64,000 bases of DNA, taken from positions 186,001 through 250,000 of the forward strand of contig NZ_VOJI01000002.1 in assembly GCF_007923445.1 (NCBI RefSeq). The letters run 5' to 3'. Made by a program: the position numbers and the translations under genes. Positions 26,704 to 36,242 of the stretch are shown piece after piece (position 1 is the first letter of the stretch; every line of letters begins with the position of its first letter). The DNA is from Puniceibacterium confluentis. Lineage in GTDB: Bacteria; Pseudomonadota; Alphaproteobacteria; Rhodobacterales; Rhodobacteraceae. The notes below the pieces were generated by a model, which made no database searches, was not told where the DNA came from, and worked only from the letters and a program-made list of their open reading frames with translations.

Positions 26704-29166
26704 ATGGGGTTTCTATTCAGATGGCTGCTGCGTCTGACGTCGGCAGCGATCCTGCTGACGGTGCTGGCAGTGCTGGTCGTCTACTATCTCGGCTCGCGGT
26801 CGCTGCCCGACTACGACAAGACGCTGGCGGTGCAGGGCCTGACGGCGGATGTCGAGATCGTGCGCGACAATTCCAACGTGCCGCACATCATGGCGCAATC
26901 CGACCGGGATGCCTTTTTCGGTCTGGGATATGCCCATGCGCAGGACCGGCTGTGGCAGATGACGCTGCTGCGCCGCACGGTGCAGGGGCGGCTGTCGGAA
27001 ATATTTGGCACCCGCACCGTCGAGACCGACAAACTGCTGCGCCGCCTCGACCTCTATCCGCTCGCGGTGCAGTCGGTTTCCGCCCAGGACGCCCGCACCC
27101 GCGATGCGCTGGATGCCTATGCCGCCGGGGTGAATGCACGGATTGCCGAAATCAACCGGGATTCGCTGGGTCGCGGCGCGCCTGAGTTCTTTCTGTTCAA
27201 CGCCCCGCTGTCGCCCTGGCAGCCCGCCGATTCCATCGCCATCGTCAAGCTGATGGCATTGCAGCTGTCGGGGCATCTGCGCGACGAAGTGCTGCGGGCG
27301 CGCACCTCTCTGCTGCTGCCCGACACCGCGCGCGTGGCGGATATCCTGCCGGACATGCCCGGCCAGGGGGTGGCGGCGCTGCCGGAATATGCCGCTCTGT
27401 TCCCCGGACTGCCGCGGTTCGCCGCAGCCGAATCGCCGGGTCAGGACATGCTGATGCCGGTGGCCCCGCGCGGGCTGTCCGGGGCGTCGAACGTCTGGGC
27501 CGCCGCGCCGTCACGCTCGGCCTCGGGGGGCACGCTGCTGGCGAACGATCCGCATCTTGGCTTCACCGCTCCGTCGATCTGGTATCTGGCGCGGTTGCAG
27601 CTCAGCTCGGGCGGGGTGATCGGCGGCACCATCCCCGGTGTCCCGGCGATCATGCTGGGCCGGTCGCAAAAACTGGGATGGGGCATCACCTCGTCGTATC
27701 TGGACGATCAGGACCTGTTCATCGAAGAACTGAACCCCGACGCCCCCGAACAGTACCGCACGCCCGAAGGCTGGAGCCGGTTCCGCACCCGCAAGTCCAT
27801 CATCGACATCAAGGACAACCCGCCAGTCACCGTCACCCTGCGGTGGACCGACAACGGCCCGGTGCTGCCCGCCACGCAGTTCGACCTGAACACCGTGACA
27901 CCCCCGGGTCATGTGGTGTCTCTTGGCTGGACGGCCCTGTCGGGACGCGACACGTCGATGACCGCGGCCATTGGCCTGATGCATGCAGGGTCGGTGGAGC
28001 AGGCGCTCGAGATATCCGAGAGCTATGTCGCGCCGTCGCAGAACCTGACGCTGATCGACAACGACAGCATTGCGCTCAAGACCGTGGGCGCGATGCCGCG
28101 CCGCGATGCCAATCACCAGAGTCTGGGCCGCCTGCCCGCCCCCGGCTGGCGCGCCGAAAACCGTTGGCAGGGGATTCTGCCGTTTTCCGCCAACCCCGAG
28201 TTCATCGCGCCGGCCGGCGGCATCGTCGGCAACACCAACAACAAGACGGTGGACCGTCCGTTTCCGCTGCACGTCAGTTTTGACTGGGGCGACTCGCAGA
28301 GGATCATGCGCTGGCAGGGTCTCATGCAGGGCCGCGAAGTGCACACCCGCGACAGCTTCATCGAAGCACAGCTCGACACGGTGTCGGTGACGGCGCGCAC
28401 CCTGTTGCCGCTGATCGGCGCCGATCTGTGGTTCACCGGCGAGGCGGCGCCGGACGGCACCCCCGAGCGTCAGCGACAGCGGGCGCTGGAACTGCTGGCC
28501 AACTGGAACGGCGAGATGAACGAACACCTGCCCGAACCGCTGCTGTATGCGGCCTGGGTACGTGCCTTGCAGGCGCGGCTGATCCGCGACGATCTGGGGC
28601 CGCTGGCCGACGCGTTCGACCATGTCGAGCCGCTGTTCATCGAGCGGGTGTTCCGCGATGTGGATGGCGCCTCGGTCTGGTGTGACATCCTGCGCTCGGC
28701 CCCGGTCGAGACCTGCAGCGAGATTTCCCGCCTGGCGCTGGACGATGCGCTGATCTGGATCGCCGAGCGCTACGGCACCTCACTGGAATCGCTGCGCTGG
28801 GGCGATGCTCATCAGGCGACGCATGATCATCAGGTGCTGGGCAACGTGCCGGTGCTGCGGTATTTCGTGAACATCCGCCAAAGCACCTCTGGCGGCGACA
28901 ATACCCTGCAACGCGGCCGCACTTCGGGGCGTGACCCCGACCCGTTCCAGAACGTGCACGGGGCGGGCTACCGCGGGGTTTATGACTTTGCCGATCCGGA
29001 TTCGTCGGTCTTCGTCAATGCCACCGGGCAGTCGGGGCATTTCCTGTCGCGGCATTATGACGATCTGGGCCAGCTTTGGCGGCGGGGCGAATATATCCCG
29101 ATGTCGCTGGATGTCGATCTGGCACGGGCTGCGGCGGTGGGGGTCACCCATCTGGTCAGAGAGTGA
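26704..29166 (+). CDS. penicillin acylase family Ntn-hydrolase
   Basis: The 820-residue protein starts with a membrane anchor or signal (residues 8-29) and is a self-processing Ntn hydrolase. The predicted N-terminal nucleophile after autocleavage is S262 in GASNVWA, preceded by a spacer of about 20 residues. Supporting motifs are GYAHAQDRLWQM (75-86) and, in the beta chain, GNTNNK. Relatives hydrolyse N-acyl bonds, including acyl-homoserine lactones and beta-lactams. Quorum quenching is therefore possible but unproven. The protein should act in the periplasm. Confidence 0.9.
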   Translation: MGFLFRWLLRLTSAAILLTVLAVLVVYYLGSRSLPDYDKTLAVQGLTADVEIVRDNSNVPHIMAQSDRDAFFGLGYAHAQDRLWQMTLLRRTVQGRLSEIFGTRTVETDKLLRRLDLYPLAVQSVSAQDARTRDALDAYAAGVNARIAEINRDSLGRGAPEFFLFNAPLSPWQPADSIAIVKLMALQLSGHLRDEVLRARTSLLLPDTARVADILPDMPGQGVAALPEYAALFPGLPRFAAAESPGQDMLMPVAPRGLSGASNVWAAAPSRSASGGTLLANDPHLGFTAPSIWYLARLQLSSGGVIGGTIPGVPAIMLGRSQKLGWGITSSYLDDQDLFIEELNPDAPEQYRTPEGWSRFRTRKSIIDIKDNPPVTVTLRWTDNGPVLPATQFDLNTVTPPGHVVSLGWTALSGRDTSMTAAIGLMHAGSVEQALEISESYVAPSQNLTLIDNDSIALKTVGAMPRRDANHQSLGRLPAPGWRAENRWQGILPFSANPEFIAPAGGIVGNTNNKTVDRPFPLHVSFDWGDSQRIMRWQGLMQGREVHTRDSFIEAQLDTVSVTARTLLPLIGADLWFTGEAAPDGTPERQRQRALELLANWNGEMNEHLPEPLLYAAWVRALQARLIRDDLGPLADAFDHVEPLFIERVFRDVDGASVWCDILRSAPVETCSEISRLALDDALIWIAERYGTSLESLRWGDAHQATHDHQVLGNVPVLRYFVNIRQSTSGGDNTLQRGRTSGRDPDPFQNVHGAGYRGVYDFADPDSSVFVNATGQSGHFLSRHYDDLGQLWRRGEYIPMSLDVDLARAAAVGVTHLVRE

Positions 29167-29168
29167 GC

Positions 29169-29210
29169 ACCGTCAGGCGCACACCGTTAGGCGCACACCG
29201 TTAGGCACAC
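29169..29210. repeat. three tandem 14-base repeats after the acylase gene
   Basis: Units ACCGTCAGGCGCAC, ACCGTTAGGCGCAC and ACCGTTAGGCACAC follow one another, beginning 2 bases after the stop codon. Differences are single bases. They lie in the 192-base convergent gap before hflX. Confidence 0.8.
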
Positions 29211-29358
29211 TGAGGCAGACAGAGGTTGCAAAGGGCTGGCGGCGCGCCCAGGGCACAGCGCCTGCCCCCGACCACTCACTGGAATAGTCCGGGGGAAAGC
29301 GCAGGATCTGTGAGGTCGTGGGTCGGTCTGTCGCTGCCGGTCGGAGAACCGCGCAGAC

Positions 29359-30633
29359 TCAGAGTTTCTCGAAGGTCCGCGCGTCCTGCGCCGTCCAGCG
29401 CACCGTGATGTCAAAGCCATCGTCACCCTGGGCTTCGTTTTCGATCAGGCCCTTCTGGTGCAGCCAGGCGCGGCGTCTGCCCTGATCAAACGGAATGTGC
29501 AGATCCTGCGTGGTCTTGGTCTCTTCCAGCAGGCCGGTCACAGTGGCCAGAAATCCGGACAACCCCTCGCCCGTCAGGGCCGAGACAGCATGGATGTTCG
29601 GATCCCGTCCCGCGCGGTTCAGCGCGGCATCATGCGCCTCGCCCTGCAGCAGGTCGACCTTGTTCCACAACTCCAGAACCGGGATGTCGTCGCTGGCACC
29701 CAGCGATTTCAGGATGGTGCGCACGTCCTGCGCCTGTTCCTCGGTGTTGTCATGGGCGATGTCGCGGACATGCACAATCAGATCGGCGGCCAGCACCTCT
29801 TCCAGAGTTGCACGAAAGGCGGCGACCAGTTCGGTCGGCAGATCCGAGATGAAACCCACGGTGTCCGACAGGATCACGTCCAGACCACCGTCAAGTTTCA
29901 CCGAGCGCATGGTCGGATCCAGCGTGGCAAAGAGCATGTCCTTGGCCATGACGTCGGCGCCGGTCAACCGGTTGAACAGGGTGGATTTGCCGGCGTTGGT
30001 ATAGCCGACCAGCGCCACAATCGGATAAGGCACCTTGGCCCGCGCCGCACGGTGCAGGGTGCGGGTTTTGGAAACCTTGTCGATCTGACGGCGGATGCGC
30101 ACCAGCTGATCGTCAATCGCACGCCGGTCGGCCTCGATCTGGGTTTCGCCGGGGCCGCCGACAAAGCCGAGCCCGCCACGCTGGCGTTCGAGGTGGGTCC
30201 AGGCGCGGACCAGTCGGGTGCGTTGATAGGACAGCGCGGCCATTTCCACCTGCAACACGCCTTCGCGGGTGGCAGCGCGGTCGGAAAAGATTTCAAGGAT
30301 CAGACCGGTCCGGTCCAGAAGCTTGACGTTCCATTCCTTTTCCAGGTTGCGCTGCTGCACCGGCGTCACCGGTCCGTCGACCAGCACAAGCTCGACTTCG
30401 GCCTCGGCCATCACGCCCTTCAGTTCGGCAATCTTGCCCTTGCCGAACAGCTTGCCCGCATGTGGCGTGGGAAGCGGCACGACATTGGAGCCCACCACCT
30501 CGAGGTTGGGCAGAGCGGCGGCCAGGGCCACGGCCTCGGCCAGCGCAGTGGCTGCGATGCGGCGGCTACGGTCGGACTTGATGTCGGGATGCAGAACCCA
30601 GGCGCGGGTTACATGGTCCGCATGTTCTTTCAA
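29359..30633 (-). CDS. hflX: GTPase HflX
   Basis: The 424-residue protein has the HflX N-terminal domain ([23 protein letters not shown]) and a TRAFAC G domain with G1 [10 protein letters not shown]3 DTVGFI and G4-type NKVD. HflX binds the 50S subunit and splits stalled or hibernating 70S ribosomes after heat stress. The start codon is TTG at 30633, overlapping the hfq stop as TTGA; no in-frame ATG exists near by. The hfq-hflX order is conserved in many proteobacteria. Confidence 0.95.
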   Translation of the reverse strand: MKEHADHVTRAWVLHPDIKSDRSRRIAATALAEAVALAAALPNLEVVGSNVVPLPTPHAGKLFGKGKIAELKGVMAEAEVELVLVDGPVTPVQQRNLEKEWNVKLLDRTGLILEIFSDRAATREGVLQVEMAALSYQRTRLVRAWTHLERQRGGLGFVGGPGETQIEADRRAIDDQLVRIRRQIDKVSKTRTLHRAARAKVPYPIVALVGYTNAGKSTLFNRLTGADVMAKDMLFATLDPTMRSVKLDGGLDVILSDTVGFISDLPTELVAAFRATLEEVLAADLIVHVRDIAHDNTEEQAQDVRTILKSLGASDDIPVLELWNKVDLLQGEAHDAALNRAGRDPNIHAVSALTGEGLSGFLATVTGLLEETKTTQDLHIPFDQGRRRAWLHQKGLIENEAQGDDGFDITVRWTAQDARTFEKL

Positions 30634-30869
30634 TTGTTGTCTTCGCCGTCGTACAGATTGATCGGCTGGGCCGGCATGATGGTCGAAATCGCGTGTTTGT
30701 AGACCAGCTGTGACTGGCCGTCACGGCGCAGAAGCACGCAGAAATTGTCGAACCATGTGATCACGCCCTGCAATTTGACGCCATTGATCAGGAACACGGT
30801 GACCGGAACCTTGGTCTTGCGGACATGATTAAGGAACGCATCCTGAAGGTTCTGTTTGTCGGAAGCCAT
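30630..30869 (-). CDS. hfq: RNA chaperone Hfq
   Basis: The 79-residue Sm-like protein forms a hexamer that pairs small RNAs with mRNAs. Sm1 ([15 protein letters not shown]) and Sm2 (YKHAIST) are both present. Like other alphaproteobacterial Hfq it lacks the long C-terminal tail of E. coli. A TTGACG element (30921-30926 on the reverse complement) and an inverted repeat lie upstream. It is translationally coupled to hflX. Confidence 0.98.
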   Translation of the reverse strand: MASDKQNLQDAFLNHVRKTKVPVTVFLINGVKLQGVITWFDNFCVLLRRDGQSQLVYKHAISTIMPAQPINLYDGEDNN

Positions 30870-30892
30870 TGAAAGTGCCTTTTTTTATTGTT

Positions 30893-30911
30893 CGTGTCCC
30901 GGTATGACACG
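30893..30911. promoter_or_regulatory. inverted repeat upstream of hfq
   Basis: 6-base arms CGTGTC / GACACG with a 7-base spacer lie 24-42 bases before the hfq start and just downstream of a TTGACG -35-like element at 30921-30926 (minus strand). It could be an operator overlapping the -10 region or a leader hairpin. Confidence 0.35.
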
Positions 30912-31006
30912 CCCTCGTTGCGTCAAGTATGTAATGCCGCCCCCAGAACTTCCAGCGGAAATTCGTTGATTGTTCCCATGTGCGGCAGAGTTGTCGCGCC
31001 GCAGCA

Positions 31007-32521
31007 CTATTCATTCCACAGTTCAGGCGTCAGGATCACGATCAGCGCCAGCATCTCGAGCCGCCCCAGCATCATCGCGAGAGCCAGGAACAATTTGGCC
31101 TGCGGCGCCAGCGTGACAAGGTTCAGCGGTGCTTCGTCCGCGATCACGATCAGCGGTCCGGCGTTGGACAGGGTGGCGATGGCGAGGATCATCGCGGATT
31201 CGAATTCGACACCAAGCGCGGTCAACCCCATCGTCGCGGCCGCCAGCACCAGCGCAAACAGCATGAAGAACACCCAGGCGATAAACGCGCCTTCGCGCCG
31301 GACCCGGGCCGAGAGCAGGCCCGAGCGGCCAATCGAATGCGGATGTATGAGCTTTTCCAGCTCGCGCACGCCGTTGAGATACAACAGGAACACCCGAAGC
31401 AGCTTGACCCCGCCCGCCGTGGTCGCGACGCCGCCCCCGATCAGCGCCAGCGCCATCAGGATCAGTCCCGGCGTGCTGAGGCCGGACCATCCCTGCGCCG
31501 TGGCCCAGTCGACGCTGACAAAGCCCGTGGTGGTCAGGAATGACAGCGTGGTGAAGATCGCCCCCCAGAGGGCACTGAGCGCGGCGATCAGATTCTCTTC
31601 GTCCCCGATCTCGAACGAGGCCAGAAAATGCCTCAGGAACAGGATCGTCGGAATAAGCGCCACCAGCGCCAGCCCCATGCGGAATTCCGGGTCGTAATAC
31701 AGGCGATGGTGGTTGGCATGGCCGGTGTCACCCGAAAAGGTCAGTCGCGACAGGGCAAAGAACATGAAGCAGAACAGAATCAACTCACCCGCGAGGCCGC
31801 TGTTCGTGCCGATCATCCCGCCCACCGGCGATATCCCCGAAGTCGACATCACCGACATGGCATGGCTGATCGCCACCAGCGGCTTGTCCCCCGCCACCTG
31901 CAGCAGGATCCAGACCGCCAGCGTCAGTCCGGTGTAAACCGGCACCAGCGCCTGGGTGGTGCGGGACAACCGCCGCGCCGCTTCGGACACGTCGTCCCGC
32001 TTGGTGCCGATGGGCGTTGCCTGGCCCGGTTCGCCGCTGGCCGTCACCTCGAACCCACCAAGGGTCAGAGGCGCCAGAATGGCCGCAGCCGATATCCACA
32101 TCAGCAAACCGCCCATCCAGCCGACAAGTGCCCGCCACAGGTGTTCGGGACCGGACAGGCGCGCCGCTTCGAACAGCGTGGCTCCGGTGGTGGTGAGGCA
32201 GGACACCATCTCGAAATAGGCGTTGAGAAAGCTGGTGTTGCGCACCGCCTCGAAAAACGGCACCGCCAGGATCAGCGGCAGTACAGAAAAGGCCGCGAGC
32301 AGTGACAACAACTGCCGAAACGCGCTGTGATGGTGCGGGCGGGTGCTGACGGCGATGGCGATCATGGTGCACAGCACCAAGCCGACGATGGCCGGATAGA
32401 AAAAACTGCGCGCGTCGTGGTACTCGCCGATCGCCAGCGCATAGGCGGCCGGCAGCACCATGGAGGCGCAGGCGATCCCGGTGAGTTGTAAAAAGAACGG
32501 CAGGGCGAGCATTCGGTACAT
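31007..32521 (-). CDS. trkH: potassium uptake protein TrkH
   Basis: The 504-residue membrane protein has four pore repeats, each with a filter segment: LTTTGATLF, MSTSGISPV, LTTTGFVSV and LSNAGPLIV. It is the K+-translocating subunit, gated by TrkA. Its start lies 3 bases after the trkA stop, so the two are one unit. Confidence 0.96.
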   Translation of the reverse strand: MYRMLALPFFLQLTGIACASMVLPAAYALAIGEYHDARSFFYPAIVGLVLCTMIAIAVSTRPHHHSAFRQLLSLLAAFSVLPLILAVPFFEAVRNTSFLNAYFEMVSCLTTTGATLFEAARLSGPEHLWRALVGWMGGLLMWISAAAILAPLTLGGFEVTASGEPGQATPIGTKRDDVSEAARRLSRTTQALVPVYTGLTLAVWILLQVAGDKPLVAISHAMSVMSTSGISPVGGMIGTNSGLAGELILFCFMFFALSRLTFSGDTGHANHHRLYYDPEFRMGLALVALIPTILFLRHFLASFEIGDEENLIAALSALWGAIFTTLSFLTTTGFVSVDWATAQGWSGLSTPGLILMALALIGGGVATTAGGVKLLRVFLLYLNGVRELEKLIHPHSIGRSGLLSARVRREGAFIAWVFFMLFALVLAAATMGLTALGVEFESAMILAIATLSNAGPLIVIADEAPLNLVTLAPQAKLFLALAMMLGRLEMLALIVILTPELWNE

Positions 32522-32524
32522 GGC

Positions 32525-33901
32525 TCAGAAAAAGTCGATCGAGACCTGGAGCAGACGCTCGACCTCGGCGACATCCTTGGCCATCGCAAAAATCACGATC
32601 TGGTCGCCCTCGTCGATCTGCAGCGAGCCGGACAGCTTCACCACCTTGCCCTGCTTCAGCACCGCGCCCACCAGCACCCCCTCGGGAAAGTCGATGTCGC
32701 GCAGCTTCCGGCCCGCGATCGGCGAGGTGGACAGCACTTCGGCCTCGATCACCTCGGCCTCGGCGTCGCCGATGGAATAGACGGCCCGCACCCGACCGTG
32801 ACGGATGTGGCGCAGGATCGAACTGACGGTGGTGGCGCGCGGGTTGATGTAGGCATCGACCCCGAGCGGTTCCAGCAACGGGATCAGGGTCGGGTCGTTG
32901 ATCAGCACGATGGCCATGTGGCACCCGGCCGCCTTGGCACGCACGGCGGCCAGCATGTTGGTCTTGTCGTCATCGGTGACACAGAGGACGGCATCGGCCT
33001 TTTCGATGTTGGCTTCGGACAACAGCCCGGCATCCAGTCCGTCGCCGTGCAGCACGATGGTCTTTTCCAGTGCCTCGGCGGCCCGCTCGGCGATCACGCG
33101 GTTCTTTTCGATCACCTTTGCGCGTATGCGTTCCGCCCGGGATTCAAGCTCCCGGGCCACGGCAAGGCCGACATTGCCGCCGCCGATCAGCACGACGCGT
33201 TCCTGTTTGCGGTGCGATTTTCCGAAAATCTCCATCGTGCGGCGGATGTCGTCGGCATGCGAGATGACATAGGCCGCGTCGCCGACGAACAGCTGATCGC
33301 GCGCTTCGGGGGCGAACAGCGTGCCGTCACGCCGGATTCCCACAACCACCGAACGCAGGGTCGAAAACAGATCCGTCAGCTGGCGCAGCGGCGTGTTCAC
33401 GATGGCGCAGTCCTCTTCGATGGTCAGGCCCAGCAACTTGGCCTTGCCGTCGAAAAAGCTCTCGGTGTCAAAGGCGCTGGGGATGGCCAGACGCTGCAGG
33501 GCCGCTTCGGCCACTTCGCGTTCGGGGCTGATCACCACGTCAATCGGCATGTGGTCGCGCCGGTAGAGGTCGGAATAGATCGCCGTCAGGTAGCTCTGCG
33601 CCCGCAGGCGGGCAATCTTGCGCGGAATGGAAAACACCGAGTGCGCGACCTGACAGGTCACCATGTTGACCTCGTCCGAATAGGTGGCGGCGATGATCAT
33701 GTCGGCATCGCGCGCCCCGGCCCGGTCCAGAACGTCCGGATACGAGGCAAATCCAGAGATCCCCTGCACATCCAGGGTGTCCGTCGCCCGGCGCACCAGA
33801 TCGGGGTTGTTGTCGACCACGGTGACATCGTTGCGTTCACCCGAAAGATGCCGCGCGATCTGCCAGCCGACCTGCCCCGCGCCGCAGATGATGACTTTCA
33901 T
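32525..33901 (-). CDS. trkA: Trk potassium system regulatory protein TrkA
   Basis: The 458-residue cytosolic protein has two RCK units, each with a Rossmann NAD(H)-binding domain (GAGQVGWQIARHL at residues 6-18 and GGGNVGLAVARELE in the second half) and a TrkA_C domain. Nucleotide binding gates TrkH. An in-frame extension to 34021 lacks similarity and was not used. In this order trkA follows ntrX, but here an oppositely oriented gene lies between. Confidence 0.96.
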   Translation of the reverse strand: MKVIICGAGQVGWQIARHLSGERNDVTVVDNNPDLVRRATDTLDVQGISGFASYPDVLDRAGARDADMIIAATYSDEVNMVTCQVAHSVFSIPRKIARLRAQSYLTAIYSDLYRRDHMPIDVVISPEREVAEAALQRLAIPSAFDTESFFDGKAKLLGLTIEEDCAIVNTPLRQLTDLFSTLRSVVVGIRRDGTLFAPEARDQLFVGDAAYVISHADDIRRTMEIFGKSHRKQERVVLIGGGNVGLAVARELESRAERIRAKVIEKNRVIAERAAEALEKTIVLHGDGLDAGLLSEANIEKADAVLCVTDDDKTNMLAAVRAKAAGCHMAIVLINDPTLIPLLEPLGVDAYINPRATTVSSILRHIRHGRVRAVYSIGDAEAEVIEAEVLSTSPIAGRKLRDIDFPEGVLVGAVLKQGKVVKLSGSLQIDEGDQIVIFAMAKDVAEVERLLQVSIDFF

Positions 33902-34136
33902 GTCCAGTTCCCTGATCGGTTGCCAGACGTGCATCGCATGACGCGCGCAGAGGGTCAATTCGGCACGACACGCGACGTCGGTGCCGGTGCGATTCCACTG
34001 CGGTGCCGGAAAATCGCGCAATCGTCTGGCCGAATCCAGCCGATCACGGTCGGTGCCCGCAAATTGCCCCGGCCCGGCCCAAGCGATCCCACATTCCCGA
34101 GGTCAGGTGAATGCAACCGATGGAAGAGTACTGCCA

Positions 34137-34784
34137 ATGTCAGACAAGTCCCTGTGGCCGATAATCCTTGGAGCGGCGTTGCGGAATCGCGTGGCTGCCA
34201 ACGCAACGACCGCGCCGCACGAAACCTTGCCCCCCGGGCAGATGGCGGCGCTGGGCGAGGTGATACAATCGGTGCAGCCGACGGAACTCGAGACGGTGAC
34301 GGACGGCCCCTTGCAGGACTGGCTGGCGCAGAACCGTGACCCGGGGCTGTGGCACGAGCTGGCGGATGGGCTGGATTGCAGCAGCGCGGAAAACCTTGAT
34401 GTGCTGGCCTGGATGCTGGCCCAGTCCGACTGTGAAAATGCGGTGGCGGTGCGCATCTTCGTGACTGCGGCGCTACACGAATTGTGCGCGGTCAGCGAAC
34501 CCTTGCCGGTCGCCCACGGCGGCCCGGTCCTGTCGCACCTGATTGCCCACCGTGAATCCACGGGGGGCTTCCCCTCTGAGCGGCTGAGCGATGCGCAGGG
34601 TCTGGACCGGGCCGACCTTCTGCGGCGGTGCAAAGCGGCCAACCATCGCCTGCAGGATGCCGGTCGCCGTCCCTTCCTTCAGGCGCCCGACCGGATGCTG
34701 GGCGCCCGCCCCTCCGGCCCCCTGCCGTACACCGACTACGTGATCGAAGCGGGCCGGATCCTGCGCCCGCGCCGGAAATCATGA
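34137..34784 (+). CDS. hypothetical protein, DUF4274-like segment
   Basis: The 215-residue protein has no signal or membrane segment. Residues about 60-115 (DWLAQNRDPGLWHELADGL, then LDVLAWMLAQSDCENAVAVRIF) resemble the short DUF4274 pattern of a loss-of-function-tolerant Trp/His-containing repeat seen in immunity-like and uncharacterised proteins; the match is by eye and weak. The C-terminus (RRPFLQAPDRMLGARPSGPLPYTDYV) is unrecognised. It is the only plus-strand gene in the 29-42 kb block, between ntrX and trkA, and ends 30 bases from the ntrX stop. Confidence 0.6.
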   Translation: MSDKSLWPIILGAALRNRVAANATTAPHETLPPGQMAALGEVIQSVQPTELETVTDGPLQDWLAQNRDPGLWHELADGLDCSSAENLDVLAWMLAQSDCENAVAVRIFVTAALHELCAVSEPLPVAHGGPVLSHLIAHRESTGGFPSERLSDAQGLDRADLLRRCKAANHRLQDAGRRPFLQAPDRMLGARPSGPLPYTDYVIEAGRILRPRRKS

Positions 34785-34814
34785 GGGTGCACGGTCCTGC
34801 CGGCAGCGGCGGTG

Positions 34815-36224
34815 TCAGTCGGCGGTTTCTTCTTCGAACTGGGCAATGCGCGGCCCACCCTTGGCACTGGTCACCACTCCCAGTGACTTCAGCTTGCGGT
34901 GCAGGGCCGACCGCTCCATGCCAACAAAGCTTGCGGTCCGGGAGATGTTGCCGCCGAAGCGGTTGATCTGGGTCAGCAGGTATTCGCGCTCGAAGGCCTC
35001 GCGGGCTTCGCGCAGCGGCAGGGTCGCCAGTATGCCCGACAGCACGACGCGGCCTTCTTCGCCGCCGCCCGGACTGTTGTCCTGGGGTAGTTCGCGCGCC
35101 TCGATCAGACCGGTGCCATCGCCGAGAATCAGCACCCGTTCGACAAGGTTCTTGAGCTGGCGGACATTGCCCGGCCACACCATCGTCTGCAAGAGCGCCA
35201 CCGCATCCTCGGACAATTCCCGTTGCGCAAGTCCCTGGGTCTTGTGGCACTGTTCGATGAAATAGCCTGCGAGCAACGGAATGTCTTCGCGCCGGTCCTC
35301 GAGACTCGGGACGGAAATCGGCACCACGTTCAGCCGGTGGTACAATTCCTGGCGAAAACGCCCGGCCTCGATTTCCATTCCGAGGTCGCGGTTCGTCGAC
35401 GAGATCACCCGCAGGTCCACCCGCACCTTGTCGGCACCGCCAACCCGGGTGAACTGCTGATCCACCAGAACCCGCAGGATCTTGGACTGGGTGCCCAGCG
35501 GCATGTCGGCGACTTCGTCGAAATAGATCACACCGCCATGCGCCTGTTCCAGCAATCCCGGCTCGACGCCGCGATCGGCGCTTTCGCGACCAAACAGCGT
35601 CTCTTCCATCGATTCCGGCGCGACACCGGCACAGTTGACGGTGACAAACGGTGCGTTTGCCCGGGCGGAATGGGCATGGATGTAGCGCGCTGCCAGTTCC
35701 TTGCCCGCGCCGGCGGGCCCCGACAGCATCACCCGGCCGTTGGATTTGGTCACCTTGTCCAGCTGGCCCAGCAACACCCGGAACGACGCGCTGTCGCCCA
35801 TCATTTCCGCAGTTGTCGTCTCTTTCCGCTTGAGCTTCTGGTTCTCGCGCCGCAGGCGGCTGGTTTCCATCGCACGCCGGATCACCACCAGCAACTGGTC
35901 AATATTAAAGGGCTTTTCGATAAAGTCATATGCCCCCTGCTTGATCGCCGCCACGGCGATTTCGATGTTGCCGTGCCCCGAGATGATCACCACCGGCACA
36001 TCCGGGTTGTCGCGCTTGACAGACTTGAGGATGTCGATGCCGTCCATCTTGCTGTCCTTGAGCCAGATGTCGAGGATCAGCAGCGAGGGTGGTTCGGAAT
36101 TGATTTCCGCCATTGCCTCGTTCGAGTTGCCGGCAAGGCGCGTGGTATAGCCTTCGTCTTCCAGAATATCCCCGATCAGTTCGCGGATGTCACGTTCGTC
36201 GTCGACGATCAGAATGTCACTCAT
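34815..36224 (-). CDS. ntrX: nitrogen assimilation response regulator NtrX
   Basis: The 469-residue regulator has a receiver domain (phosphoacceptor D52), an AAA+ domain (Walker A GPAGAGKE 169-176, Walker B VIYFDEVAD 232-240) and a Fis-type HTH (GGNISRTASFVGMERSALHRKL). The GAFTGA loop that contacts sigma-54 is absent: the expected stretch reads FGRESADRGVEPG. This is usual for NtrX and argues against sigma-54-dependent activation. It is paired with NtrY, 18 bases upstream, and controls nitrogen and redox or envelope genes in alphaproteobacteria. Confidence 0.95.
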   Translation of the reverse strand: MSDILIVDDERDIRELIGDILEDEGYTTRLAGNSNEAMAEINSEPPSLLILDIWLKDSKMDGIDILKSVKRDNPDVPVVIISGHGNIEIAVAAIKQGAYDFIEKPFNIDQLLVVIRRAMETSRLRRENQKLKRKETTTAEMMGDSASFRVLLGQLDKVTKSNGRVMLSGPAGAGKELAARYIHAHSARANAPFVTVNCAGVAPESMEETLFGRESADRGVEPGLLEQAHGGVIYFDEVADMPLGTQSKILRVLVDQQFTRVGGADKVRVDLRVISSTNRDLGMEIEAGRFRQELYHRLNVVPISVPSLEDRREDIPLLAGYFIEQCHKTQGLAQRELSEDAVALLQTMVWPGNVRQLKNLVERVLILGDGTGLIEARELPQDNSPGGGEEGRVVLSGILATLPLREAREAFEREYLLTQINRFGGNISRTASFVGMERSALHRKLKSLGVVTSAKGGPRIAQFEEETAD

Positions 36225-36242
36225 TGTGCTCTCCTCACCTCT

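Noticed and set aside
32798-34339. A 513-codon plus-strand frame opposite trkA
   Set aside because: It is antisense to TrkA and joined out of frame to the hypothetical gene at 34137; composition is typical of a shadow.
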